From Bacteroidota bacterium (GTDB taxonomy: Bacteria; Bacteroidota; Bacteroidia; B-17B0; Aurantibacillaceae): DNA of 64,000 nt. Shown here piece by piece: positions 8,933-19,339 of this stretch. The stretch lies in NCBI GenBank assembly GCA_016708845.1, contig JADJFB010000005.1, forward strand, positions 167,490-231,489. Reading direction: 5' to 3'. The position numbers and the translations under genes are program-made. Under the pieces are notes generated by a model, which saw only the letters and a program-made list of their open reading frames with translations, was not told the origin of the DNA and searched no databases. Position 1 is the stretch's first letter; each line of letters begins with the position of its first letter.

Positions 8933-9073
8933 TTAACCACATAGAGACAAAATTGGGAAAAATTTTAGTGAATTTTGAGGAAACATAGCAGGAAGCTACG
9001 CTTCCTTTCTCTGTGTACCAAAATAGCACCTGTTATTTTACATTCCTAGCTAACTATGTTTCTATGTGGCTAA
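8933..9073. repeat. MITE/REP-like inverted repeat, family A copy 1
   Basis: A block of about 141 bp with terminal inverted repeats: TTAACCACATAGAGACA (8933-8949) pairs with 9057-9073 with 2 mismatches in 17. The core contains GAAGCTACGCTT. A second block with the same ends and core is at 14164-14310. It carries no coding sequence. It lies upstream of ettA and before the terminator of the 9129-9773 gene. Confidence 0.7.
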
Positions 9074-9077
9074 ATAA

Positions 9078-9108
9078 AAAAGCGTCCAAAATTAATTGAG
9101 ACGCTTTT
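9078..9108 (-). terminator. Intrinsic terminator of the 9129-9773 gene
   Basis: A perfect 9-bp stem AAAAGCGTC/GACGCTTTT (9078-9086 and 9100-9108) with a 13-base loop is followed on the minus strand by further T residues. It lies 20 bases past the stop codon of the gene ending at 9129. The symmetric A/T flanks mean it could also work on the plus strand. Confidence 0.75.
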
Positions 9109-9128
9109 AAATACTTATACTATTTAAC

Positions 9129-9773
9129 TTATTTAGCTAAGGTTTTCCATTTGCTATAGTAATCTGTTGTAATTTGTTTAATGACATGTTTAACAGCTCC
9201 TGCCCAAAAATTACGCAAGCCAATGCCCATCGGTTTGCCAATTATTCTTTCAAGAATTAAAACATTTTTAGTTTTAATATCAAAAACGGCAACATAAATA
9301 GATGCTTCGTCGGTTGATTTATTAAAACTTTCTACCACAAAAGTAACACCAATGCCTTCTGTTTTTTCACCATGTCCTAATTTAGAGATTACTTTAGAAA
9401 CTGTTTTTTGTCCATCAGGAAACTTAAAAGCATTAAAACTCATTAAGTCGTCGGTACTAATGGAGTAATTTGCTTTTTCAGTAGGTGTTACATCATAAAA
9501 CACCTCATTTTTTTGAAAAGCCTCTGCAATTTTAAAATTTTTAGGTTCGCTTTGTATTAAGCCGTTCCAATTAGGCATCCATTTGTTTTTCAAATCTGAT
9601 GCGCTTGCAGGCCCTGCTCCCATAGCTTGATCAAACTGACCAACCATTTTTGCTTCCGTAAAATTTAATCCGTACCAAACAATGCTTTTTGCACTGAATA
9701 CATCTTTTGCTGTAAACTGAGCAAAACCAATACTAGCAGTAGCTAACAATAATGATAAAACTATTTTCTTCAT
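9129..9773 (-). CDS. Secreted protein of unknown function
   Basis: A 214-residue protein with a clear signal peptide (MKKIVLSLLLATASIGFAQ). The mature part begins FTAKDVFSAKSIVWYGLNFTEAKMVG and has no Cys, lipobox or transmembrane segment, so it is probably periplasmic. It ends in a basic helix (AVKHVIKQITTDYYSKWKTLAK). No catalytic motif or known family is evident. A good terminator follows. The divergent promoter arrangement suggests it is a single-gene unit. Confidence 0.7.
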   Translation of the reverse strand: MKKIVLSLLLATASIGFAQFTAKDVFSAKSIVWYGLNFTEAKMVGQFDQAMGAGPASASDLKNKWMPNWNGLIQSEPKNFKIAEAFQKNEVFYDVTPTEKANYSISTDDLMSFNAFKFPDGQKTVSKVISKLGHGEKTEGIGVTFVVESFNKSTDEASIYVAVFDIKTKNVLILERIIGKPMGIGLRNFWAGAVKHVIKQITTDYYSKWKTLAK

Positions 9774-9832
9774 TTTTTAATTTTTATGATTACAAAATTA
9801 CACTTTATCAAATTAATTGCAATTGATTTTCA

Positions 9833-10483
9833 TCATCCTTTTGGAAAATAAACTAAATGTTTTTCGTTGTACATACGGATATATTTTGTGGCCATTTCTT
9901 TTTTATTTTTTTTATTTAAAACCTTATATTCATTGTAGATGGCTTCATCACGCTTTAAATATTCTTCCATTTTGCCGATGCTAAAAGGTGTAATTTCTCC
10001 ACTATAAAAATCAAATAAATATTGTCTAATCTCTCTTACTTTTTGGGCATTACTACCAATAGGAGCATTCATAAAAGGGTCGTAACCAGGTGAATAATTA
10101 GTAACCTCAACAGTTCCTATAAAATTACTGATTGAGCCAAAAACAGGAATTCTGTAAAAATTTTTATCTTGATTGATGAAAATAATATTGTTTTGGCAAT
10201 AACCCCACACTTTTTCTGATTTTACCTTTGTAACCGACCCTTCTCTTTCTGTATATTCAATAAATTCCTCTTCAATTAATTTCGAATAAAAATCTAATTG
10301 ATCTTTATTGATTTTAGAAATAATTTTTTCTTTTGGAATAGGCCAATTATATCTAAAATCTTGATAGCCTAAATATAAGCCTTCATATAGCCTAAAATTT
10401 TTAGTAAAAGCAACAGAATCTTGGGCTTTAATATGCGTAAAACATAAAAAGCTACAAAAAACTAAAACTAAACTAAATCGCAT
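9833..10483 (-). CDS. Secreted protein of unknown function
   Basis: A 216-residue protein with a signal peptide (residues 1-20, ending THIKAQ). The mature part is rich in Tyr, Phe and charged residues (LYEGLYLGYQDFRYNWPIP, KKNKKEMATKYIRMYNEKH) and has no transmembrane helix or lipobox. The family is not recognised. It is divergent from the subtilase gene that starts at 10532 and 59 bases upstream of the other secreted-protein gene on this strand. Confidence 0.65.
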   Translation of the reverse strand: MRFSLVLVFCSFLCFTHIKAQDSVAFTKNFRLYEGLYLGYQDFRYNWPIPKEKIISKINKDQLDFYSKLIEEEFIEYTEREGSVTKVKSEKVWGYCQNNIIFINQDKNFYRIPVFGSISNFIGTVEVTNYSPGYDPFMNAPIGSNAQKVREIRQYLFDFYSGEITPFSIGKMEEYLKRDEAIYNEYKVLNKKNKKEMATKYIRMYNEKHLVYFPKG

Positions 10484-10531
10484 ACTGTAAATATCTAAAT
10501 TATTTGTAATTTAATGGTATAAATTTACGGC

Positions 10532-12640
10532 ATGCGGTTATATTTTACATTTTTTATCATACTTTCTTTCTTTGAATTAAGAGCGCAATCTGTTTTTAAT
10601 ACTGAGTTGATTTCTAAATTAGAACATGCAAGCGCTAACGAAAAAATAAATGTATTAGTACTCACAAAACCAAATACAGAAATTAACTATTCCGAATTTC
10701 CCGACATTCAATTCAATTACCAAGCAGGTAATATTACTTCCATAATTGGCAGCGTTTCATCTATCAAACAATTATTGATTTTAAAAAATATTGTAAGAAT
10801 TGAATACACTCAACATCATTTACAATTAATGAGTGATACCGCTCATATTAGAAACAGAATTAAAAACATAAAAACTGGTTTAAGTCCGCTTGCTCAGCCT
10901 TATGATGGTAATGGCGTTATTATGGGAGTGATAGATTCTGGTACAGATTTTAATCACCCTGATTTTAAAGATGCTAGTGGAAATTCTCGGATCAAGTATT
11001 TATGGGATATGACAAAACCTTTAGCGGTTAATACGCCTACTCCATTTGGTTATGGGCAAGAATGGAACAATTCGCAAATAGATTTAGGATTGTGCACGCA
11101 CAGCGATGTTGCGCAATTTGGGCATGGCACACTTAGCACTGGAATTGCAGCAGGAAATGGATTTTCGGTAAATAAATATGAAGGCATGGCGCCAAAGGCT
11201 GATATAATTGTAGTGGCAATGGATTTTAATAGACCTGGTTTTACTATATCTGATGCACTACAATACATCATTACAAAATCACAACTATTAAATAAACCTG
11301 TAGTAATTAATGCTAGTCTTGGTGATTATTATGGAAGTCATGATGGCTCAGATTTAGAAACACAACTTATTAATGGTTTAATTTCAAATGTGCCAGGAAG
11401 AGTCTTGGTTGCAGCTTGTGGTAATGCTGGCCGAGTAAAATTTCATGTTGGATATAATGTTATAAATACCGACACCAATTTTACTTGGATTAAGAACAAC
11501 TTAAATACAATTTCCTTTTCTGAATATGCCGACACATCGCAAATAAAAAATGTGAAGTTTAGCGTTGGGGTTACCCATCCCAATTTAACTGATGTTGGCG
11601 CTACTTCTTTTAAGCCTTATGACTATGCCTTAAACACCGTTAAAAGAGATACCATTTACCGTAACAGTAACAGAATCGGAATTATTGAAAGTATAGCAAG
11701 CATCAATTCATACGGAGTATATGAATTGGCGATTTCAATTAATGCTGACAGTTTAAACTATTTATGGAGCATAGCACATACAGGAATTGGAAGGATTGAT
11801 TCGTGGAATTTTGATTATGTAACTAACAACCTACCTTCAGTTTCTATCTATCCAAACATTGCAAAATATAAAATTGCTGATACCTTGCAAACCATTGTAA
11901 GCGGTTTTCAATGCAGTGATGAAGTGATTGCCGTTGGAAATTATATTAATAGAAATAGATACATTGATGTAAATGGAAACACGCAAATTAAAGCTGAAAC
12001 ACCGGGGCAACTTCACGAAAGTAGTAGCACTGGGCCAACCAGAGATAATAGAATAAAGCCAGATATAGCAGCTACAGGTGCAAATATTATGGCAGCGCTC
12101 CCAATTAGTATGCTAGCCACCTATGCTATTAGTTTTCCAAGTGTTGTTGCTCAAGGTGGATATCATCGCACTGCTGGCGGAACATCTGCTGCTAGCCCAG
12201 TAGTAGCTGGATTAGCTGCCTTATATTTTCAGAGAAATCCAACAGCCACTAATCAACAATTAAAGCAAGCCATTATCAATTGTGCCTATAGTGATTTTTA
12301 TACTGGAGCAAATTTACCAAGCAACAGATGGGGTTACGGAAAATTAGATGGTTTTGCAACAATGACGTGCGGAGAAGTATTAGATAATATTAAAATTTTA
12401 AGTAATCAGGAAACCATACAAGCATTTCCTAATCCCTTATCAAACGAAACTAACTTAATATTTCCCAATACTGAAAGCAAAAAAATCAAACTCTACAATT
12501 CATCTGGACAAATGGTAATGGAAGATTCTTGTGAATCCATCAATTACATATTAAAAAGAAATCTTTTAGCTTCGGGCTTGTATTTTATTTTAGTGGAAGA
12601 AAAAAATGTGTCTTATAAAATTAAAATCGTTATTTTGTAG
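10532..12640 (+). CDS. Subtilisin-family (S8) serine protease with T9SS sorting domain
   Basis: A 702-residue secreted protease. A signal peptide (residues 1-19) is followed by a propeptide-like region to about residue 110. The S8 catalytic triad is Asp135 (VIDSGTDFNHPD), His198 (FGHGTLSTGIAAG) and Ser552 (GGTSAASPVVAG). A large insert lies between the His and Ser segments. The last 75 residues (AFPNPLSNETNLIF..., ending YKIKIVIL) form a T9SS sorting domain, predicting release or anchoring at the cell surface through PorU. A role in nutrient protein degradation is likely but not shown. Confidence 0.93.
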   Translation: MRLYFTFFIILSFFELRAQSVFNTELISKLEHASANEKINVLVLTKPNTEINYSEFPDIQFNYQAGNITSIIGSVSSIKQLLILKNIVRIEYTQHHLQLMSDTAHIRNRIKNIKTGLSPLAQPYDGNGVIMGVIDSGTDFNHPDFKDASGNSRIKYLWDMTKPLAVNTPTPFGYGQEWNNSQIDLGLCTHSDVAQFGHGTLSTGIAAGNGFSVNKYEGMAPKADIIVVAMDFNRPGFTISDALQYIITKSQLLNKPVVINASLGDYYGSHDGSDLETQLINGLISNVPGRVLVAACGNAGRVKFHVGYNVINTDTNFTWIKNNLNTISFSEYADTSQIKNVKFSVGVTHPNLTDVGATSFKPYDYALNTVKRDTIYRNSNRIGIIESIASINSYGVYELAISINADSLNYLWSIAHTGIGRIDSWNFDYVTNNLPSVSIYPNIAKYKIADTLQTIVSGFQCSDEVIAVGNYINRNRYIDVNGNTQIKAETPGQLHESSSTGPTRDNRIKPDIAATGANIMAALPISMLATYAISFPSVVAQGGYHRTAGGTSAASPVVAGLAALYFQRNPTATNQQLKQAIINCAYSDFYTGANLPSNRWGYGKLDGFATMTCGEVLDNIKILSNQETIQAFPNPLSNETNLIFPNTESKKIKLYNSSGQMVMEDSCESINYILKRNLLASGLYFILVEEKNVSYKIKIVIL

Positions 12641-12697
12641 TTAAATGAATAACACTATTTCACATACTATTTTAATTATTTCTGCGTTTACATACCA

Positions 12698-13516
12698 ATG
12701 AAGTCTTGTCTTTATATATTTTTATTATTTGTAGTACTTAGTTCTAATTTGTTTTCACAAGGACGAAGAAGAAATTTTCGTCAGCATGAAGTAGGCTTTA
12801 TGGTTGGTGGGGCATATTACATTGGCGATTTAAATCCCAGAAAACAATTTAACTTAACTCAACCTGCTGCTGGTGCATTTTATAGATTTACGCCAAATTA
12901 CCGCTATGCTTTTAGGGCAGGTATTAATTGGGGGAATATTATGGGAGATGACTCTCAAAGTGATGATCCTGACCAAGTTCAACGAAATTTAAATTTTAAA
13001 TCTCAAATTATAGAATATAATATTATTGCGGAATTTAATTTTTTAGAGTATCGTATTAGTAATGATAAATACAAATTCACTTCTTATTTGTTTTTAGGAA
13101 TAGACGTTTTTAGCCATAAGCCAAAAGCTAATGTTAATAATAAATGGACTGATTTAGAGCCATTACATACCGAAGGGCAGGTAAAAGGATACAAATTAAC
13201 TCAAGTATCTATTCCGTTTGGTATTGGCGCAAAAATGAATGTATCAAAACAAGTAGGCATTGGTTTAGAATGGGGGCCAAGAAAAACATTTACAGATTAC
13301 TTGGATGATGTAAGTGGAACCTACCCAGATTGGGAAACCACACAAGCTTTTAATAAAAATACCATAAAATTTACCGACAGATCTAAAAATGCTGGCAGCA
13401 ATGTTAATAAGATGCGTGGCAATCCAAGAACAAAAGATTGGTATTTCTTTTTTGGAATTACATTAAACATCAAGCTTAATTTTAAAGCTCCACCTTGTTA
13501 TTCTTATAATCATTAA
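12698..13516 (+). CDS. PorG-like/DUF6089 outer-membrane beta-barrel protein
   Basis: A 272-residue protein with a signal peptide (residues 1-20) and a small beta-barrel body. The opening HEVGFMVGGAYYIGDLNP, followed by AAGAFYRFTPNYRYAFRAGI and EFNFLEYR, is the pattern of DUF6089, the family that includes the T9SS protein PorG. PorG is an outer-membrane component needed for T9SS function in Porphyromonas. It stands alone 57 bases after the subtilase. It could instead be a non-T9SS DUF6089 paralogue, so I leave the symbol empty. Confidence 0.7.
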   Translation: MKSCLYIFLLFVVLSSNLFSQGRRRNFRQHEVGFMVGGAYYIGDLNPRKQFNLTQPAAGAFYRFTPNYRYAFRAGINWGNIMGDDSQSDDPDQVQRNLNFKSQIIEYNIIAEFNFLEYRISNDKYKFTSYLFLGIDVFSHKPKANVNNKWTDLEPLHTEGQVKGYKLTQVSIPFGIGAKMNVSKQVGIGLEWGPRKTFTDYLDDVSGTYPDWETTQAFNKNTIKFTDRSKNAGSNVNKMRGNPRTKDWYFFFGITLNIKLNFKAPPCYSYNH

Positions 13517-13520
13517 GAAC

Positions 13521-14135
13521 CTATTTCTTTTTTGATTTCGTTTTTTCTTCGTTCCAAGTTTTGTATTCGTTTTGCTGTTCTGGTCTAAAAGCTGGCATTC
13601 GACGTAATGGTTCACACTCTTTTAAGGTAGCATAACAATCTGCAGGTAGCTGCTGATATAAGGCAGTTCCTTTAGTTTTCCATGCAATCATTTCATCACT
13701 CACATCTTTCACAACTTTGCCAGGATTACCAACAACTACTTTTCTATCTTCAATAACCGTATCGGCAGGTACAAAACATAAAGCGCCTATAATGCAATTA
13801 TCGCCAATCACACAATTATCCATTACAACAGCATTCATACCCACTAGCACATTCTTTCCAATCGTTCCGCCATGTATAATAGCGCCGTGACCAATATGTG
13901 CCGCTTCTTTCAATAAAACAGTTGTGCCCGGAAACATGTGTATGGTGCAATTTTCTTGCACATTACATCCGTCTTCAATAATAATTTGTCCCCAATCGCC
14001 ACGAATGGCGGCACCTGGGCCGACATATACATTTTTACCAATAATCACGTTACCAGTAACGGTTGCGTTTGGATGAATGAAAGATGATTTATCTATTACT
14101 GGTTTATAACCATTGAACTCGAAAATATTTGCCAT
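13521..14135 (-). CDS. PaaY/gamma-carbonic-anhydrase-type hexapeptide protein
   Basis: A 204-residue left-handed beta-helix protein built of hexapeptide repeats (VIIGKNVYVGPGAAIRGDWG, GTIGKNVLVGMNAVVMDN). The three metal-binding His of the gamma-carbonic-anhydrase fold are in place: His66 (CTIHMF), His83 (IGHG) and His88 (AIIHGG). The best match is the PaaY-type subfamily, reported as a thioesterase or carbonic anhydrase homologue in phenylacetate metabolism. No other paa genes are nearby, so the substrate is uncertain. It converges on the PorG-like gene with 4 bases between stops. Confidence 0.75.
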   Translation of the reverse strand: MANIFEFNGYKPVIDKSSFIHPNATVTGNVIIGKNVYVGPGAAIRGDWGQIIIEDGCNVQENCTIHMFPGTTVLLKEAAHIGHGAIIHGGTIGKNVLVGMNAVVMDNCVIGDNCIIGALCFVPADTVIEDRKVVVGNPGKVVKDVSDEMIAWKTKGTALYQQLPADCYATLKECEPLRRMPAFRPEQQNEYKTWNEEKTKSKKK

Positions 14136-14163
14136 AGTATGTAGGTTAATATTATTTATTTTT

Positions 14164-14310
14164 TAACCACATAGAGACATAGTTTGTATTAATTAATAGT
14201 TGAGTCAAAAAAATAGAAGCTACGCTTTACACATAGAGACTATGTGTAAAAAACATGTTTTTCTATTCCTTCCTCTTTACCATTTATTTTTCTATGTGCC
14301 TATGTGGTTA
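14164..14310. repeat. MITE/REP-like inverted repeat, family A copy 2
   Basis: Ends TAACCACATAGAGACATAG (14164-14182) and its inverted partner at 14292-14310 match at 17 of 19 positions. Inside is the core GAAGCTACGCTT, shared with the copy at 8933-9073, and a perfect 11-bp stem TTTACACATAG/CTATGTGTAAA with loop AGA (14226-14250). It lies between prfC and the PaaY-type gene and carries no coding sequence. Confidence 0.7.
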
Positions 14311-14339
14311 TTTTTTTATGATTTATATCGGGCGTTTAA

Positions 14340-15923
14340 TTAAAACTCACTCTTTAAATGAAACTTAATTTCAGGAAATTTAGTTTGCGCCATTTCTAGT
14401 AACCAAGCCGATTCTGCTAAAAACACCAAACGATTTTCTTTATCGTAAGCAATGTGATTTGATTTGTCTATCAAAAATTCATCTAGTTTCTTCTTATCGC
14501 TACACTCAATCCACAAGGCTTTATATAAATTTACCGAATCATAACCACAAGAAGCATTATACTCCGATTTTAAACGATGCTGAATAACCTCAAACTGCAA
14601 AGCTCCAACAGTACCAACAACTTTACGCCCATCTGCTTTTTTAGTAAACAACTGCGCAACTCCTTCGTCTGTTAACTGCTCTAAACCTTTTTGCAATTGT
14701 TTAGTTTTCATTGGATCCAAATTAGTCACATATTTAAATAACTCAGGTGAAAAACTAGGTATACCTTTAAAATGAAATTTAGCGCCTTCGGTTAAAGTAT
14801 CTCCAATTTTAAAATTACCTGCATCATACAAACCAATAACATCACCAGGAAAAGATTCATCAATCACCGATTTTTGTTGCGCCATAAATGCTGTTGGATT
14901 ACTAAAACGCATATCTTTTTGCTCACGCACATTGTAGTAATATTTATTACGTTCAAACTTACCTGATACAATTCTTAAAAAGGCAATTCTATCGCGATGT
15001 TTGGGATCTAAGTTAGCATGAATCTTAAACACAAAGCCGCTAAATTTAGGCGATTCTGGCTCTATATATCCTGCTAAATCTGTATCTCTGCCTTGAGGTG
15101 TGGGTGCAATTTCAACAAAACAATCTAACAATTCTTTAATACCAAAATTATTAACCGCACTTCCAAAAAATACGGGACTTACATTAGCTTTTAAATATTC
15201 ACGTTTATCAAAATCATCATATACGCCATCAATCAATGTAATGTCGTCACGTAGTTGGTTAGCGAAATCTTCGCTAATGTATTTTTCAATTTCACTATCG
15301 TTTACGTTATCTAAAACAACACTTTCTTCAACCGTTGTTTTACTATCACCTTGAAAAAGGGATAATTTTTTCTCGTATAAATTATAAACGCCTTTAAACG
15401 ATTTACCAATACCAATTGGCCAAGTTAAAGGACGCACTCTGATTTTTAATTCTTTTTCAATTTCATCTAATAAATCAAAGGCATTTTGCCCTTCACGATC
15501 CATTTTGTTTACGAACACTATCACAGGCGTGTTTCGCATACGACACACTTCTAATAATTTACGTGTTTGAGGCTCTACTCCTTTTACACAATCAATTACC
15601 ATAATTACACTATCCACAGCAGATAAAGTACGGTAGGTATCTTCAGCAAAATCCTCGTGACCAGGAGTATCTAAAATATTCACTTTGAAATCGCGATAAT
15701 CAAAAGCCATTACGGAAGTAGAAACCGAGATACCACGTTGTTTCTCAATTTCCATGAAATCGGAAGTGGTTGACTTTTTAATTTTATTTGATTTTACTGC
15801 ACCCGCCGATTGGATAGCCCCACCAAATAATAATAATTTTTCGGTTAAGGTTGTTTTACCTGCATCGGGATGGGCAATAATGGCAAAGGTTTTTCTTTTA
15901 TGTAATTCTTCTATAAAACTCAT
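14340..15923 (-). CDS. prfC: Peptide chain release factor 3
   Basis: A 527-residue translational GTPase that recycles RF1 and RF2 from the ribosome. GTPase motifs are visible: G1 AHPDAGKTT, switch II DTPGHEDF and NKMD (FVNKMDREG). RF3-specific features are the KSNKIKKSTTSDFMEIEKQRGISV segment near the start, plus domains II and III to the end. I choose ATG 15923 (MSFIEELHKRKTFAII) rather than an ATG 16 codons upstream, because the extension is hydrophobic and atypical while the shorter form has normal family length. It is a single gene. Confidence 0.96.
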   Translation of the reverse strand: MSFIEELHKRKTFAIIAHPDAGKTTLTEKLLLFGGAIQSAGAVKSNKIKKSTTSDFMEIEKQRGISVSTSVMAFDYRDFKVNILDTPGHEDFAEDTYRTLSAVDSVIMVIDCVKGVEPQTRKLLEVCRMRNTPVIVFVNKMDREGQNAFDLLDEIEKELKIRVRPLTWPIGIGKSFKGVYNLYEKKLSLFQGDSKTTVEESVVLDNVNDSEIEKYISEDFANQLRDDITLIDGVYDDFDKREYLKANVSPVFFGSAVNNFGIKELLDCFVEIAPTPQGRDTDLAGYIEPESPKFSGFVFKIHANLDPKHRDRIAFLRIVSGKFERNKYYYNVREQKDMRFSNPTAFMAQQKSVIDESFPGDVIGLYDAGNFKIGDTLTEGAKFHFKGIPSFSPELFKYVTNLDPMKTKQLQKGLEQLTDEGVAQLFTKKADGRKVVGTVGALQFEVIQHRLKSEYNASCGYDSVNLYKALWIECSDKKKLDEFLIDKSNHIAYDKENRLVFLAESAWLLEMAQTKFPEIKFHLKSEF

Positions 15924-15994
15924 TATGTATCTGAAATAAGGTATAAAGATAAGATTTTTACTGATAGTCAAAGGATTATCAACAACACTCTTTC

Positions 15995-18533
15995 CTAGAA
16001 AGGGTAACCAATGGTAAAGTTTAAAATAGCAGAGTCACGAATTCTTTGAGTGCCAAAAACTAAACGTTTACTCTCAATATAGTGTGGGTCATATATTCTC
16101 ATAGCTCCATCTAATCTCAATACAAAAAACGAGAAATCATATCTTATACCAAAGCCAGAACCCACGCCTAATTCCTTATAAAAATCTATCTAGTTTAAAT
16201 TGTCCGTTTGGTTTATTAGGGTCGTCATACGATAGCCAAATATTACCTGCATCCACAAACCAAGCTCCATAAATAGATTTAAAAATATGGAAACGATACT
16301 CGAAATTAGTTTCAATTTGAATGTCTCCAATTTTATCATACCTAGCAGCTACATCTGCAGGCTGAGCGTAACTTCCTGGCCCTAAAGTTCTAGCTCTCCA
16401 AGCTCTATTACCATTGGGTCCACCACTAAAAAAACTTTGTTCATAAGGTAATGCGGACAAATTTTTTAAAGGCTTACCTACTCCGCCAGCTATACGATAC
16501 ACTAACTTGCCTAGTTTTCTGATTTTAAAGTAAAAACGATAATCTACATCCAATTTCACAAACTGAGAAAAAGGAATACCAGCCATTAAATATCTACCTA
16601 AAGTATCTTGAGTTTGATTGGTAGCCGAATACAAACCTCTTAATATATTGCCAGATGAACTTAAAGACATTTTTAAATACATCACATTTCTTTTTTTGGT
16701 TAAACTTTGGTTATTATAAACCGCTGTAATTCTGGATAATGTGGTAATGTGATCTTGAAAAGAATTTAAAAGAAAAAAATCGTTTGTAGCTAATAAGTCG
16801 TTATTAAAACTATTTGACAACTTGGCTTTAACACTGTAGGCTTCTAGTGGAACCACATCATAAAAAAATAAACCTTTACTGTTATTAAACTTAAAACCAT
16901 AAGAAATATTTGAAATAATACGATTATAATCTGGACTAGATTGATAGTTCACTGAAAGATTAACGATGGTTTTAGGCTGAACGAAGTACCGTTTTTCGCT
17001 TGCATCTTTTTTATAATAAAATAAAGTAAAGGGAAATAAAGGTTTTGGGAAATAAAAATTTAGTTCTGGTCCAAATTGAATCGTATTAAACGTGCTTTGA
17101 ACATTGTTGATTGTTGTAGCTTCTTGGGTTTCATTAAATTGTTTTTGTGCAATCAGCGAACCTTTTAATTTCAGCTCTACCAACTCGGCACCTCTAAAAG
17201 CATTCTTATTTTGAAATACTAAACTTCCAGCAATTCCTAAGTTATTATTGGTATTTGTGCCTTCCGTTTCGATAGTTAAAGCTTGCTTAACCACTGGCTG
17301 GCAAACAATATAACAATCTAATTTATCTGAAAAGTAAGGATTTTTGACATACTGTATATACACACTTCTAAACACTTTTAAATTGCTTAAACCTTTATAC
17401 GTTTCTTCCGAAAATTTTGCTGATAAAACTGCCCAGGTGATACGGAAATATCGCGGGTTAAATCTTTTTTTCGAAATTTTAATTTATTGTTATGTAATAT
17501 TTTTATGCCATTGTATTCTAAAGTATCTTTCATGTATGCCTCGCTGGCTCTTCCCCTAAAATCAGGAATAACCTCGGGTATCACATATACATTTTCAATA
17601 TAAAAACGAGGATGATTAATATAAACCAATGAATCATTGTACTCATTGTAAGAGCGAGAAAACATTTTACACCAATGGTTAAATTTACATCGTGACCTGC
17701 TAAATTAGTGTCCACTAAATAATTAACATACTCTGGAGCAAAATAAAAATATCCATTATTTAACTGACTCTCGGTTATGCGCTCTCTTTCTTTTTGAAAA
17801 ACATCTTCGTTGTAAATAGTATTGTGTTTAATTAAGGATGACGTGGAATCATTTAAAATAAAATATTCAATTAAAGGGTCATCAATTTTATAATTAATTG
17901 ATCTAATATAATAAGGCTCAGATTTAGATATCGAATAAAATGTTTTTGCTCGTTTTGCTTTCTATCAACAACTAAACTATCTCTTACTTTAGAATCAAAG
18001 TAACCACGTGAAAACACAAATTTCTGAAGTTGGTTTTTAGTGATTTTTGTCAAGAGTGTATCTAAAATAACTGGCGGTTCGCCTGCCTCCATAATGCTTT
18101 CACGAAATGTTGCTTTTCTTTATTTTTAAATTTGGTGCTTTAGTGGCCTTTCCTTTTTAACTCGACGTATGTTTCTTCTATCGTTTCTTTCAATACGTTT
18201 TGCATTAATTCTATCAAATCTTGCATCACGCTTTTCTTTCTTTTCCAACATTTTTTGTTGGTCTACTTGATTGTAGAGCCACAAATTAAATCGCACTAAT
18301 TTTAAAATTTTTCGATTTGGCTTTTGTCTTAAAAAAGCTTCTAACTCATTGTTATCAATAGCGGTTCCGTTGTACTTAATGCCAGTTTTTTGTAACAACA
18401 ATTCGTTCTCTTTAAGGTGCTTATTAACACCACAGGAACTTAATAATAGAAAAAATAGCAATAAGCAAAAACTAGCCAAATTTGTTTTGCAAAAGCGCTT
18501 TAAAAAAAACTGAATATCCTGTTTATAGGTCAA
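15995..18533 (-). CDS. tamL: TamL-type BamA-family outer-membrane lipoprotein, several frameshifts
   Basis: The reading is spread over several frames but continuous in content. It starts with a lipobox (LLLSSCGVNKHLKE, Cys34), typical of Bacteroidota TamL, then LLQKTGIKYNGT and basic helices, and POTRA-like segments (KFVFSRGYFDSKVRDSLVV, NNGYFYFAPEYVNYLVDT). A 16-strand-type barrel follows, with the BamA-superfamily segment FFSGGPNGNRAWRARTLGPGS, ending GYPF with a terminal Phe. Breaks lie near 16185, 17380, 17670, 17910 and 18110. The corrected product is about 846 residues. It is expected to act with TamB in outer-membrane protein or lipid assembly. It is divergent from the RNA methyltransferase gene. 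Confidence 0.83.
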
Positions 18534-18576
18534 ATGGTTTACTTACATTTATAGCCTACTAATTTAGCTTTTAAAA

Positions 18577-19337
18577 ATGATTAGTAAAAATCAGATAAAA
18601 CATATTCAATCACTTCACTCTAAAAAAAACAGAGAGGAAGAAGCTTTGTTTATTATTGAAGGTATTAAATTAGTAACAGAATTTATAGATCAACAAAAAT
18701 ATGCTGTAAAAGAAGTATTTGCTACCGCTGAATACATAAGCAATCACCAATCTATCTTAGAAAAACATCAAATTAATTACTCTGAAATTAGCCTTGAAGA
18801 ATTAAAAAAAATAAGCCTTCAAACTACTCCAAATCAAGTATTGGCAATTGTTAAAGAATGTCAACAGACTATAAATACAAATACTTTGATTTCCTCCACT
18901 ACTTTGTATTTAGATGATATTAGAGACCCAGGTAATTTAGGAACCATCATTAGAATTGCCGATTGGTTTGGGATACACCAAGTTATTTGCTCTCCAAACT
19001 GTACAGAACTATATAACCCCAAAACCTTGCAAGCTAGTATGGGTGCTGTACTAAGAGTTAATGTTGTTACACAAAATTTTGAAGAACTATTACCAAAACT
19101 AAAAAATGTTCCCATTTATGGTGCCCTACTGGAAGGAAAAAACATTTACACGTCTGAATTAAAACATGGTTTAATTATAATTGGAAACGAAGCAAATGGC
19201 ATATCAAATGCAATAAAAAACATATCACTCATCCAATTACAATTCCTGCAGCTACTAATAACGGTAGCGAATCGTTAAATGCAGCTAATGCCTGTGCTAT
19301 TATTTGTTCCGAATTTTACCGACAATTAACGTTTTAA
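18577..19337 (+). CDS. SpoU/TrmH-type 23S rRNA or tRNA 2'-O-methyltransferase, one frameshift
   Basis: A SPOUT-fold RNA methyltransferase of about 253 residues. There is an N-terminal substrate-binding domain (KHIQSLHSKKNREEEALFI). SPOUT motif 1 is LDDIRDPGNLGTIIRIADWF and motif 2 is IIIGNEANGIS. Motif 3 is read only after a frame change near 19220, as IPAATNNGSESLNAANACAI, ending FYRQLTF at 19337. Without the shift the knot would be lost. The target nucleotide is not predictable; RlmB-like is the nearest general type. The next gene begins 3 bases later. Confidence 0.87.
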
Positions 19338-19339
19338 TC

